This document shows positions 1-11,200 of a DNA stretch of 64,000 nucleotides, in pieces. The notes under the pieces are model-generated. The model was given only the letters and a program-made list of their open reading frames with translations. It was not told the origin of the DNA and did no database searches. Positions within the stretch are counted from its first letter, which is position 1. Each line of letters opens with the position of its first letter. The DNA is from Branchiostoma floridae. Taxonomy: Eukaryota; Chordata; Leptocardii; Amphioxiformes; Branchiostomatidae. The stretch spans positions 258,573 through 322,572 of the forward strand of contig NC_049992.1 of the NCBI RefSeq assembly GCF_000003815.2. Direction: 5' to 3'. The position numbers and the translations under genes were made by a program.

Positions 1-200
1 ATCCATGCAGGTATTCTAAAGTTATCGAGTGGACACACGCGCGCACACCCTTATGTGCACACCCACTCACACATACATATGCATACACACACACTTATTC
101 TTGGCGAAGGTAGTACTGATAAAGTATGGTGATACTTAATGAACAATACACATGATATTACAATATAACAATAATCATAAAGAATTTTAAAACCACTAAC

Positions 201-705
201 CTGATGCGTGAGACCTGGAGACGTAGAGCGCGTTGGGGTGCAGTTGTCGCACGATCTCTGCCACTCCTGGCTGGCGAACTCCTCTCGCCACTTTTGATCT
301 CTTCTGAACGGGAGGGTCCGGGGCCGGCGGCCGTCCGTTTGGTCCTGTGGTCCCGGGATCGTTGTTTGGCTCTTCTTCAGGGGCTGGGACGTCCCGGAAT
401 GGATATATGTAGTCCTGAGGCCAATTTGGCATTTCAGCAACATGGACGGGAGAGAGGTGAGCCAGTTGCGGCTCGTTTGATCCACTGGGGCTGTTTTGGG
501 GGTCGGGGTCGCCGTTGGGCTCTTTTTCAGGGGCTGGGACGTCCCGGAATGGATAGATGTAGTCCCTAGGCCAATTGGCCATCTCAGCAAGACGGACTGG
601 ATCGTCCTGGGCTTGGTGTCGCCCGTTTGGTCCTGCGGGACCGAGATCGTTGTTGGGGTTTGGTTGAGGAATCTGGACGGCAGTGTGCGGAGTCTGCTGC
701 GCCAT
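201..705 (-). CDS. Gene A, first exon only: proline/tyrosine-rich cytoplasmic region of FAMeT-family membrane protein (rest lies left of window)
   Basis: This exon encodes 168 residues plus one base and ends in CAG|GTTAGT (phase 1), exactly like the first exons of genes B, C and E. I chose the ATG at 705-703 because it sits in a GCC-ATG-G context and is the only start conserved in all four copies; upstream ATGs are not conserved. The region is rich in P, N, D and G with no signal peptide. Two copies of NWPxDYIYPFRDVPAP are visible, and a basic stretch precedes PGVAEIVRQLHPNALYV. From the family architecture this is the cytoplasmic N-terminus of a type II membrane protein. Later exons would lie at coordinates below 1. 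The exon and the 200 bases after it are almost identical to 24942-25446 (offset 24741), whereas the DNA upstream of the ATG resembles gene B. No function is known to me for this domain. Confidence 0.75.
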
Positions 706-954
706 GGCAGCAGGACTTCTCACCGAATGACTTGCACGCGGTGTTTCGTCGTTTTCGCATACGAAATGCAGACGTAATGTAATTTGATTGTCTCGTTGTT
801 TCTACCCCACTGCTCGCAAGAAACTGTTCAGATTAGCATAACTTGCGAGATCAGAACTTTTGATGTCAGAATAAACAGCATTTGAAAAGCTTAGACAATT
901 AACCCGTGCTGTTTTCGTGAAAACAGTTTTTTTTTTCAGTTTCAACTAATCGGG

Positions 955-961
955 GACGTCA
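955..961 (-). promoter_or_regulatory. Candidate CRE-like site (TGACGTC) upstream of gene A
   Basis: TGACGTC reads toward the gene about 250 bp upstream of the ATG. The same heptamer occurs at 12879-12885 (gene B, 260 bp upstream), 43572-43578 (gene E, 259 bp) and 26048-26054 (gene C, about 600 bp). At C it survives in DNA otherwise strongly diverged and sits next to a CCAAT-like CAACCAATCGG. Conservation suggests a promoter element, but A, B and E are recent duplicates, so only the C comparison is informative. Binding is not shown. Confidence 0.3.
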
Positions 962-1079
962 CAGATATTTTCAGGAGAACAGAGTTTCAACTGAGGGGTA
1001 ACCCGCATATACATTGTTTCGGTGAGACAAGGTTGTTGATAAACCGTCTCGAAATGTATCAGATCTTTTGATATTCTTT

Positions 1080-1580
1080 CAGGGAGCTGTCCATGACCGT
1101 AATGCCTTCCAATGATTTTGATAAACTATTATTGGCCTACAATGCCTTCCAATGACATTTCTATCACCACAAACGTATTTCAATTATCTCCAAAGTCTTC
1201 CTATGAGCTTCAAGGTCTTGCGATGACCTCTACGGTCATTCAATGATCCGTCTAGGTCTTCCAATAATCTTTTAGTCACCATGCCAATGAGTTAGGATCG
1301 CTTGCGGTTATCAAACTTCTCCGTCCTGAGGAAATGGACCTTTCTGTTTATGTTACCTTAAAGACATTGTATCTATTCTCTCTGAAAAAAATATTTACCC
1401 CTACAAGACCTTTAATCATATTTCAACGATCTCCAATGTATTTCATTGACCTCAAAGTATTTCTTTGATGTCCAGGGGTCTTTCAATGGTCTCAAATGCC
1501 TTTCAATGATCTCCAAAGATATTTCATTTTTTTCAATGTCTTTCAAGAATCTTGTAGCCCTTCCAATGATCTTTCAGTAA
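1080..1580. repeat. Degenerate short tandem repeats (CAATGATCTCCAA-like units)
   Basis: Units resembling TTTCAATGATCTCCAAAG recur about every 20-40 bases with many substitutions. Homologous blocks lie upstream of the other first exons at about 13015-13500, 42960-43460 (inverted) and, shorter, 26180-26340. Confidence 0.55.
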
Positions 1581-3632
1581 CCCATGAGTCAGGGGCGCTT
1601 GCGGGTTTCCCAACAGTCCTGGCCTTCTGTGGAAATGGGATATTTGGTCATGCTAATTCGATCACATGGATGACATCCGCGTGCGCATCAATTTGCATCC
1701 GTTTATACAAAATGTGTTTTCAACTATACTGTAAATTATACAAAGCAGCTGGAAAATGGGCAAATTTAGAACGCAAATTGTGATTAAATACTGTTTATTC
1801 ATATTAGTTCAAAATGTTCAAAAACACACTTGGTGACCTGTCCATAAGACTGACTCTACTGTAAGACTCAACCAATGTATTAATGATGCTGTAAGCAAAT
1901 AGTGCTGAATATATTGTGAATTGAGCAACCTCACAATTTTGTTGACACCTGTTTACAGAAAAACAATCATGCTTTTTTCTGATGATTACAAAAGTTAGAT
2001 TATGTGTGATATCCATAACTCTACATTTGCTGAAACATCACAAAGATCAGCAATGTATTTGTGCAAAATTTACCATTGTAAACGTTTATGAGGGTTAGAT
2101 ATTCAGGTAAACAATATTCAAAGTCAATTCAATTTCTACAACTGAATAAGATTCGGATATTACTTCTGGACGTTTCGAGTGACGTCCATTACTCTTAATC
2201 TGTGTCACTAGAATAAATCCATACAACTACAGCTAACTGGAAAATTCAGTTGAACATGTCAAATTCATTGATTATATATATAACTTATGAGGATCGTATA
2301 CAAATGTCACTCATATGTAAATGTTTTGATCCCTATGTCATCTCCAACAGTGACTCTTGAAAAGTATGGTAACAGCAAATGCTAAAGTCATCTTAAAAGT
2401 CTGTCCCAAGTTCACTTCATGTCACGTTACAGCATCGAACTTGTAGACTATGAATGTCTGCTTTTCACTAGTAAAAGGAACTTCTCACTAGTAAAAAGAA
2501 CTCCTAACAGTAATACTAACAGAATTTGAGTGTTTCATGTAAAACCTTAAGTTGTATCGTAAATGATATGAGATCAAAACTAGATCGCTTCTGCTATGTT
2601 GATTGCGATCAACAGAGACAAGATTTTCCAGTTAAACTCTGGTTTCACAAACCCTACAAGGTACATGTATTGCTTTGACCTGTAAGTGCATTCAAGCTTC
2701 CGTTGGTTAAGTTTTTTTTCTATTTCTACAATTCTGAAGTTCCTGTCACACATAGCTGAGCATGGCCCTCTGATTTTCCAGACCATTGTTGTGAGTTAGT
2801 CGTTCGCTAGGCCATCGGTGGTTGGGAGTTTGTCTGCGAGGTTGCCTACTTGTCTGTAAAATCGTCAGCCAGCTTTCCCGATGGTGAGCCTTGTCCCCCT
2901 TTACCTTCTCCTAATCAAGAAGAGGATGTAATGAATGCAGTATACGAGGCTAAATACTGACATTACAGCGAAGAAAAATACTTAACACTAGCAAAGTTTC
3001 CTCAACTTCATCAAGACTTCTTTACGGTCGTGACTTCAACAAAGTCAAAAAGTTAACTTTCATTATATTTTTAGACAAACAAAGGTGTATAACTATAAAT
3101 ACGGCCACCTTCAAGTGCATAAATGATACCTTTATCCACGTTGTTCCAAAGTATTTGCCAACCAAATACATCTGGATTATTACTAAGATGCCTAATTATC
3201 TCCATGAAAAATGGAAATTTAGTTTTGGGTGTGTCTGTCTGTCTGTGTGTTTCGATATTTGTGGTCAGCATAACTCCATAACCTCTGGATTGATTGCAAT
3301 GATATTTGATATGTAGGTAGATGTTGGGAAGACGAAGGTCAAGGTCAACTTTGAGCCCTCTGGTATATGGCATTGGTACTGCAGCAGAAATTCCGTTTTT
3401 TGTATCTTTTGACCTGGATGTGCTATGGTCTTGATTTTTTAGTGGCAGATACATGTAGCTTGTGATGTAAGGAATGTGTGGTGTATGTTTGGGTCCCCAA
3501 GCAAGTTGCTTTGGAACTGCAGGGGGGTTATTCTCAAAATCTTCTAAGGAGGATAACTGAACAAGGGAACGACAAATTTGGATGATATTTGGTATGTTTA
3601 ATGTTAGTGGTCAACATACATGTACCTGCAAG

Positions 3633-6600
3633 CTAAGCAGTGTGGCAGAACTTCCAGCGCCCTGTGCCCCGGCCCCATCCAGTGGAATATCCGGCGTAGT
3701 TGACAGGCAGAGGGTTGGGGTCTGTCCACTGCATGAACGGCCGAGTTTCGCTACCCCACCCAGCAGCAATGGTTCCGCCCGAAGACCAGGTGATCCAGAA
3801 CTTCCTGTACTCTGCCTGGGAGGTGATTCCTGAGAACAAAGACAGAAATGAGACAAGTAATTAGAGATGCCATGCCTCCTTGCAAGATTATGATTGTATA
3901 TCACGAAAGAACAGAGTTGTTTGAAGAGGCCACCAAATTCCACCCAAACTCTCTCACATTCACTGACAAAAAGAAAACAGTTCTCCTTCTAGCATCACAA
4001 AACCCACACATAATAGAAAAGGTGGGATATTTCGTCTTCCACTGTCTTCGAAAAAGGACTCGAACCCAGGATCTAGAGTTAGCTTTCACTAGAGTAGACG
4101 CTTGTGATATTGTTTTTACACTGTTTGAATCTCTTACGTTACCTGCAATTAGCCCAGGGGCAAGAACTTGCAATAAACATTATCGCTATATCTTTAAAAC
4201 AACCTGAACTGACGAAACCATGGCGCGAACTCCATTGTGTCACGAGACAGAAGGATACTAACAAGATATATTATTGACAAAATATATCAACCAAGTCCAT
4301 TTTACTCAGTATATACATACATGCACCACTCTCGGACACATGCCAGCCTCAGGGTAATGATAATTAGTCTCTACCAGACTCCGGGTCGCTGGAAAATCGT
4401 AGAAATGGATAAAATAGAGGAGCAAGCCGGCCAGAGGAGTGAAGTCGGCCAGGGAACAGCACGCGACCGTAGGATTTCCAGCGACCCGGAATCTGGTAGA
4501 GACTAAATGATAATGGTTTTGGCCATCTGTCAGCGTGTAATTCCTACCAGCCTACAAAGAAATCTAGACGCAGGTCAGCTCAACCTTCGTATCCTGACAA
4601 CTCAGGGTGGGAACAAACTTGGACCCGGGCCAGTGGTAGGAAACACAAAATGCACACACACCAACACAAACAAACAAAACAGACCAGAAACAACAACTCT
4701 CTTAACACTGACCAGGTGTTGAGGCCCTCGCAAATCTGTAGCCTAGCTTTCTGCGGCGTATGACAGACACTGTGTTAAACCAGCCACCGATGACGATTTC
4801 ATACATGTCGTCCAGGTCCTGCCTCTGGGATGACAACGCCACGTGGACGTCACTGCCAGCCTGAACTTCAAACTCGAACCGGTCTCCTGTCAGTCGGGGC
4901 AGATCCCAGCGGTACCGGTACTGTGTGTCCGTGGTGCGAGTCTCACAAACTGTTAGAAGATAAAGATTTACGTCAAAATAAAGCAACGCTAGTAGATACC
5001 TATAAAAGATTTTAAAAAATACATAATATATAATATACTTTAATCCTGTAGCAAGATAGCTGTCATTAACATTTACAGGTTCGACCGGATGGCATATAAC
5101 GTAACCTATCTACACTTCTATTTCAGTCAGCATTTAGCCCGTCTTGGGTATGGATATGCAATAATGTTCATTGTCATTACAAACGAACCTCTATTCTCTG
5201 CTCCCTTGGGGAGGTCAGTGTTTCCTTTCGGTAGTTGGGCAACAGCTTCTTCCAGCTGAATGCGAAGCTTCCGCTCCTCCTGGAGGTTCTTCTCGAATGA
5301 AGATACCTGTGCCTGTATGCTTTTCAGCAGACCGGAGTGTTGTTCAAGGGTCGCTAGCTGGTTCTCCGAGCCAGTGATTTGGGTACGGCCGTTCTTGAAG
5401 TGTTCCTCAAGGGTTGCTACTCGGTGTTGTAGAGTGTTTGCCTGTGCTTGGTGGCTGCTGCGCTGTTTCTCCAAGGTAGATACCTGTAGCAGACACATCG
5501 AGACCAGTCAGCCGCTAAAACAAAGGGCACAATGACCTATGCAGACGTAGCGCTAACGGCTACTCCTCTAACATTTACCACCACCCACAGCACATCTTAA
5601 CCAGGGACACTCTTTCAATCTACAAATCTACAGATATCCTAGACCACTGGTTCGAACGGGAAGTTAGAGCAGCAATGTATGGAAGAATGTACAGTCCCAC
5701 ACAAAACAGGAAAGGAGGCCTACTTGTTGAACTTTCCGGCACTTGGAATCGATACTACAATTTACTCACTGGTGGTGACCATATGCCTGGGAAGGGATGG
5801 ACTTGATGTTTAGATCCTATGGCTTAGCAGCATTTTTTTTGCCCTCGCACATTAGTTTTGCGGTCCCCATAGGATGTCACCCATAAAATTAAGTCAGTTT
5901 GGCCTTATTGATATTTGGCATAGATACCTGGTCTTTCAGGCGGTTGACCAGTGCGGATTGGCTGCTGAGTCGTTCTTCAAGGGTCGATACTTGGTCCCCC
6001 AGACGACTGTTTCGGTCATGACTGCTCTTCTGGTGTTTCTCGAGGGTCGAGACCTGGTGTATTATTTCATTTATTTTATCATTTGTTTAGTTATATAACA
6101 ACATGTCTATACAGCGAATTACAAAATACCTAGTATGCATTGCTCACTTATACCTCCATACCTTTACCTACTCATGAAGACACATGTAGTTTAGGCAAAG
6201 TAGAAGATGAAGTACATTTTACTGTGGATTGTCCTTTGTATGAAAGCGATAGAAGCATTTTATTTGACTATCTGTTAAGTAAATATCCCAACTTTAGATT
6301 CTTGAATAGTAAAGAGAAATTTAGATTCCTGACAGCTTTTGATAAACCAACTCTAACCAACCATACAGCTAGCTACATTTATGCAATTACCAAGAAGCGA
6401 GAGGAAGTCGAATGTCCTAGAACAGATTAGACGCATATCTGTATATAAAGATGTGTATGATTGTTATTTATTTATGATTCTACATATATATGATTCTTAC
6501 TATGTGACCTGTACTTAGCCCAGTGGGGCAAAAATGTGCAATAAAGGTCTTCATTCATTGTCAACAACATACATGTATATGCGTATATACGCAACTAAAT

Positions 6601-9600
6601 ACAACAATCATAATTTATAGAGCAAGAATATTTACTGAGCTGTTCTTCACCATTTGAAACACCACCCTACTACTACTCCTAAGTACTGCTACTACCAGTC
6701 AGTCTATACATACTATGACATAGGCTGCGCAAAAAAAAACAATTTCAATGCAAAATACTCATACACATACAAATGCTACATATATATACCTGTTGTTTTA
6801 GAAGGATGTATAGAGCTGAGCGGTTGTCAAGGCGGTCCTCAAGGGCTGACACTTTCTCTTCAAGACGACTGTTGTTGAACAGATGGTTATGATCAGCGGT
6901 CGATGCGTGGTTGTCCGGATGGCCGACATGTGCAGAATTGTTGACGTGTTCCTCAAGGATTACGACTTGGCCGTCCAGTTGGCCGGACATTGTGGTTCGA
7001 TAATCCGGCTGAGTGGAAACAACGCAATTTTTTTCTTATTTAGTCGACGTTGAAGACTAGACAAAACATTGGTCCGTATGAAAACCTCCTAACCACAGAA
7101 AAGAAGTAGTACGGCCACGTATCATGCCCATAGGGGCTAGCCAAGACTATCTATATCATGCTGGGAATCGTCCAGGGTGGAAGAAAGAGAGGTTGGCGAC
7201 GAAAAAAAGATGGGATGATACCAGAGAATGGACTAACATGACACTTTGAAAAACAGAAAACTGAGAAGGGTGGAGAAACTGGTTCACTTAACTTGCCATA
7301 TTTCTGTGGTGCCCCAATGCTCAGTTCAATAGTCGAAACTCAAGGGAAACACTGGAGAAACACACCCAGGAGAAGAGGAGATATCTCCTGTGTGTATCTT
7401 CCCTTTTTCCCTAGTCAGAGGGTTCCTAATCTTTGCTTTGAAGGATGTATATCCAAAAGGTTTCCTTATTTATCACCAATTATAGAGACTGTGATTCCAA
7501 TGTGTTTCCCGTGTTAATCACTCCTAGGAGGACAGCATATTGTACTTAGCGGACAGCAGGCTGGCAGGTCCTTGTGTTTCTGTGGTCATGGATATTAAAT
7601 AGTTTTCCATTTGGTTTCACACATGTATCCTTCAGTCATACATTGGAATCACAATAGAAAAGTGTCCCTGTATATGCCTACTGTATGACAGAGCTTTGTG
7701 GGGGTTAATAAGTATAAAGAGAGAAAGAAAATTGGAAAGTGTGGCTGTAAGATCAAGACACACAGAAAGAGCCACGAACCGACTGCAGTCCTGGATGTGG
7801 AGAGTTCAGATGCACCAGAAAAATGGTCAGCGTTGCCATGACAACAGTCGTCTTGACAAAGCTAAACAGACGAGACCATGACACTTTCTCTGCAACCCAG
7901 CGGTAGGCGCGGGTAAGACCGTCTCGGAAACGACTCTCTTTTACCTCGTTGTCTGAAACAGTGATACATGTATTTTGATATACTGCACTTAGCCAATATG
8001 GTCAAGAACTTGCAAATGAATAAAGATCTATACAATATATATTTTTTTTATTCAACATCATATGAAACACAGATGATAGTTATGATGGATATATGTTGAC
8101 CTCTGACCTCTCCAGTTCATTTCAAGTTACCTCCGTTGATTTTGTTAATTTTTCTGTTCACAAATTGTATAGTTTTTGTTGCTTATGTTTCATTTTAGTG
8201 TATATGAATTGTTGCAGACTCCAGGAAGAATAGTGGTACAATATACCACTAATGTAGATCCTACTAATGATAGAATAGTACTGCATATCATACAAAAATA
8301 CAATATGATGATGTAAAATGTTGCAACATAACAATACAAACAAAATTACTCACTTGCAGACTCAGACTTTCTCACTTTCTCTGCCACCCAGACGTAAGCA
8401 CGAGTGAGGCGGCTTCGTAAACCAACCACTGGCAGAATATGATATATATGATTACATAAATATGTATATAATTGGTTTATTGATTCAATCCACGAACACT
8501 ATTATATATATATTATAAAATACATTGCAGCGTCTTCACAGCAGAAGTAGTGAAAGAAGACTCCAATAGTGGATAAATAGACTTGGGAGATGTTTTCAGG
8601 TACATGTATTTAAAAGGTGAGTGAAGTATGGGATGGGGCTGTTTTTATAGCAGTTAGGTTTTGCCAATGGAATACAAAGATGGTGGGCACCTTTTAGTTT
8701 TCTACCATGGATTTCAGAATGGGTTAATGATTAAACAATAATGCACATAAATTGCGCCAATAGTTACATAAAATCACTTGAAAATGATACATGATTCATA
8801 ATCCATGAACATCGATGCATGATTACATCAGGTTTTAAAATTTCATCAACTTTTAGATAAAATGTATCCATTGTTGTAAAAGTTACTAACTGACTTCATT
8901 GCCCATGACATTACTAGGGATACAAAGGAACCATTAGCTTCCAGTACTATAGAGAAGTCTTAAACATCGAGGTGCAAATGAAGGTAGTTCATGTCAATAG
9001 TAAATGATACAATATGCTAAATACTAATACTAAAGAATAATACAATGTGATAGTATAGAATATTTTTACTGTAATAATGCAATATGTATTTATTATATTA
9101 TATTACAATATAATGATATAAAACAATACAACGAAAAGTTCAAACCTGCAGACCCAAGGTTTCCGACTTTGTCTGCCATCCAGCGGTAGGCACGAGTAAG
9201 GCGGCCTCGCAAACCGTTCTCCGTGTCGTCTGAAACATGAAGTAACGTTTACCTAATTGCCTAGAAGGTAATGTTTTCTGCAGCATTTTTACGGGTACGC
9301 GACAGCGTCTATTTTTTTTATATTTTGCTTTTGGACAGACGGGGACAATGTGGCACTGCACTCAAGTTTAGTAACTTATATTAACAGTGCCACATACACG
9401 GTACAGACAGAGGGTAAAGGTAGTCGTTTTTACCTCCCCGACCGAAGTCAGGTACCCATTTTTACACCTGGGTGAAGTGGTGAAGGTCGTGTAAAGTGCC
9501 TTTCCCAAGGGCACAACGTCGGGGCGGGGCACGGTGGGGATCGAACTCAGAACCTCTAGGTTCCGAGCCGAAGGCTTTACCAACTACGCCACGCCCGACA

Positions 9601-11169
9601 AGCGCCTATTTGTCGCCGGATCCCAGGTTGATCAGAGGTTTTGTCCATTCTTCCCAAATGAGATCGAGGACGAACGTCACTTTGTTATGGATTGTTCACA
9701 ATATAATGATAAACGCACAAAGCTGTTCACATTACTTTCGGCCTGCTCTAAAGAATTTGCTACTGTCTGATAGATAGATTCAACTACATTCTGGGAGACG
9801 ATAACCCTTACCATGTACAAGTAGGTAAATATACCCACGAATGCTTATACTGTACCATAGAACCAATAGTGTAAATGACATGCTAGACCCAATATGTTGA
9901 TTTATTCATATCTGTAGAAATCCATATATGTCTGTTTAGTTGTACTGTAGGTAGTTGTTATAGACCTTACGAAAGTCACTGTACTTTTGTTGTGTCAATA
10001 AAGATTTCAATACATGTTTTGTTTCTTGCGGTTGTGTGGCAAAACTGTAGCTAGGGTATGGCCTGCTACCGATTTTCGTGAGAAAAGCACTTCAAACAAC
10101 TTTCCTCACTTCACCCAGGTGTAAAATTGTGTTCTCTTTCTGGTTAGGCCTCTGACTTCGGTTGTGGAAGTAAAGGGCGGCAAAAGTACTGTGTGGTAGA
10201 CACACTTGACATCAATCCACTACCCTTACGTATACGGCCTAAAAAAGGGTATGGGACTACCCACCCACCTACCTACCTATACATGTTTCAGAAGAATCTA
10301 CGAAAATGTCAGAGAGCAGTAGGCGTCAAGTGAATGACATTGAAAAGCACATAAACAAATGTTGAGAGCAGACTAATCATAATACATGTATATGACGCAT
10401 CTCATACATTTTGATTGATTTGTTTTACACAGCTGTTAATTCAAAGGGTTTGGCAGTGGTGAAATGAGAGTTTGTCCCTGTAGCTCAACTGCACGTTAGC
10501 AGCCTCACAGTTGAGCTCCTGGTTCCAATTTGTTTGTACCTGGGAGACCCTGGTCGCAATCCCGGGGCAAGACATCTCGGTAGGGGCTGCACCTGTCTTT
10601 CGGAAGGGACGTAAAATGGGAGTCTCGTGTTCGAGTATGTGCCTCAATGTGATTGGCTAGCAATACTTCCATGTAGAACTATATCCTGATACAGCAACAT
10701 CAGAGCGAGTAAACATGTCGCCCCATGTGCCACTAGCACTACAGGTACTACAAGGCTATGTGAATTTTGATATGATAATGGAAACACAGAAGATCTGAAA
10801 TAATAATGTTTCTGCAAAAAAAGATGTATTTCACACTTGTTTCAAAATGTTTCAACGGTGTCACTGTCGGAATTGTCTGCTGCAAAAGTCACACGTTTGA
10901 AACAAATTATTATTATGATGCCAATTTAGCTACAACACAGCAAAAAGCTGGATACTATTTATATGTATGTAAGTATCTCGTCAATTTAGAGAAAATATTA
11001 ACTATGTTGAAACCTTTGGAAAATCCTGACCACGTAACGTTAGCATGTATTAGCGCCAGGCTATGTACTGAGTTTAAGATGATCTTACCTTACTTTTCTC
11101 TTAAATCTACTCTTTCTGACGCCTTACTTCCTGTTATATGTTGTATTCGGGCACTCGAGTTATTGTGTT

Positions 11170-11200
<31 letters not shown>

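Larger units (their letters stand above)
706..3632. other. Intergenic spacer between genes A and B, copy 1 of 3
   Basis: No gene is supported here. The spacer is shared almost base for base with 12620-15569 and, inverted, with 41060-43836. It holds a CREB/ATF-like TGACGTC on the minus strand (955-961), a degenerate array of TTTCAATGATCTCCAAAG-like units (about 1080-1580), a fragment of the dispersed GACGTTTCGAGTGACxTCC repeat near 2160-2220, and the 3' flank of gene B. The 127-residue open frame at 3071-3454 is not supported as coding, because its inverted copy carries an internal deletion and it lies in repeat-like 3' flank. Confidence 0.6.

Noticed and set aside
204-777. Plus-strand open frames of 93-121 residues opposite the first exons (also at 11816, 12022, 24945, 43964)
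   Set aside because: They are antisense shadows of the GC-rich proline exon. The minus frame (plus for E) has conserved splice donor, phase and repeat motif; the antisense frames do not.
3071-3454. 127-residue frame conserved at 15008-15391
   Set aside because: Conserved only because the DNA is duplicated. The third copy (41160-41490) has a deletion of about 130 bp through it, and the region is 3' flank with repeat-like content.
3633-4949. Farnesoic acid O-methyltransferase enzyme
   Set aside because: The domain resembles the FAMeT/Methyltransf_FA type by sequence, but no SAM-binding motif is visible and the setting is an extracellular C-terminus after a coiled coil. Only the domain name is kept.
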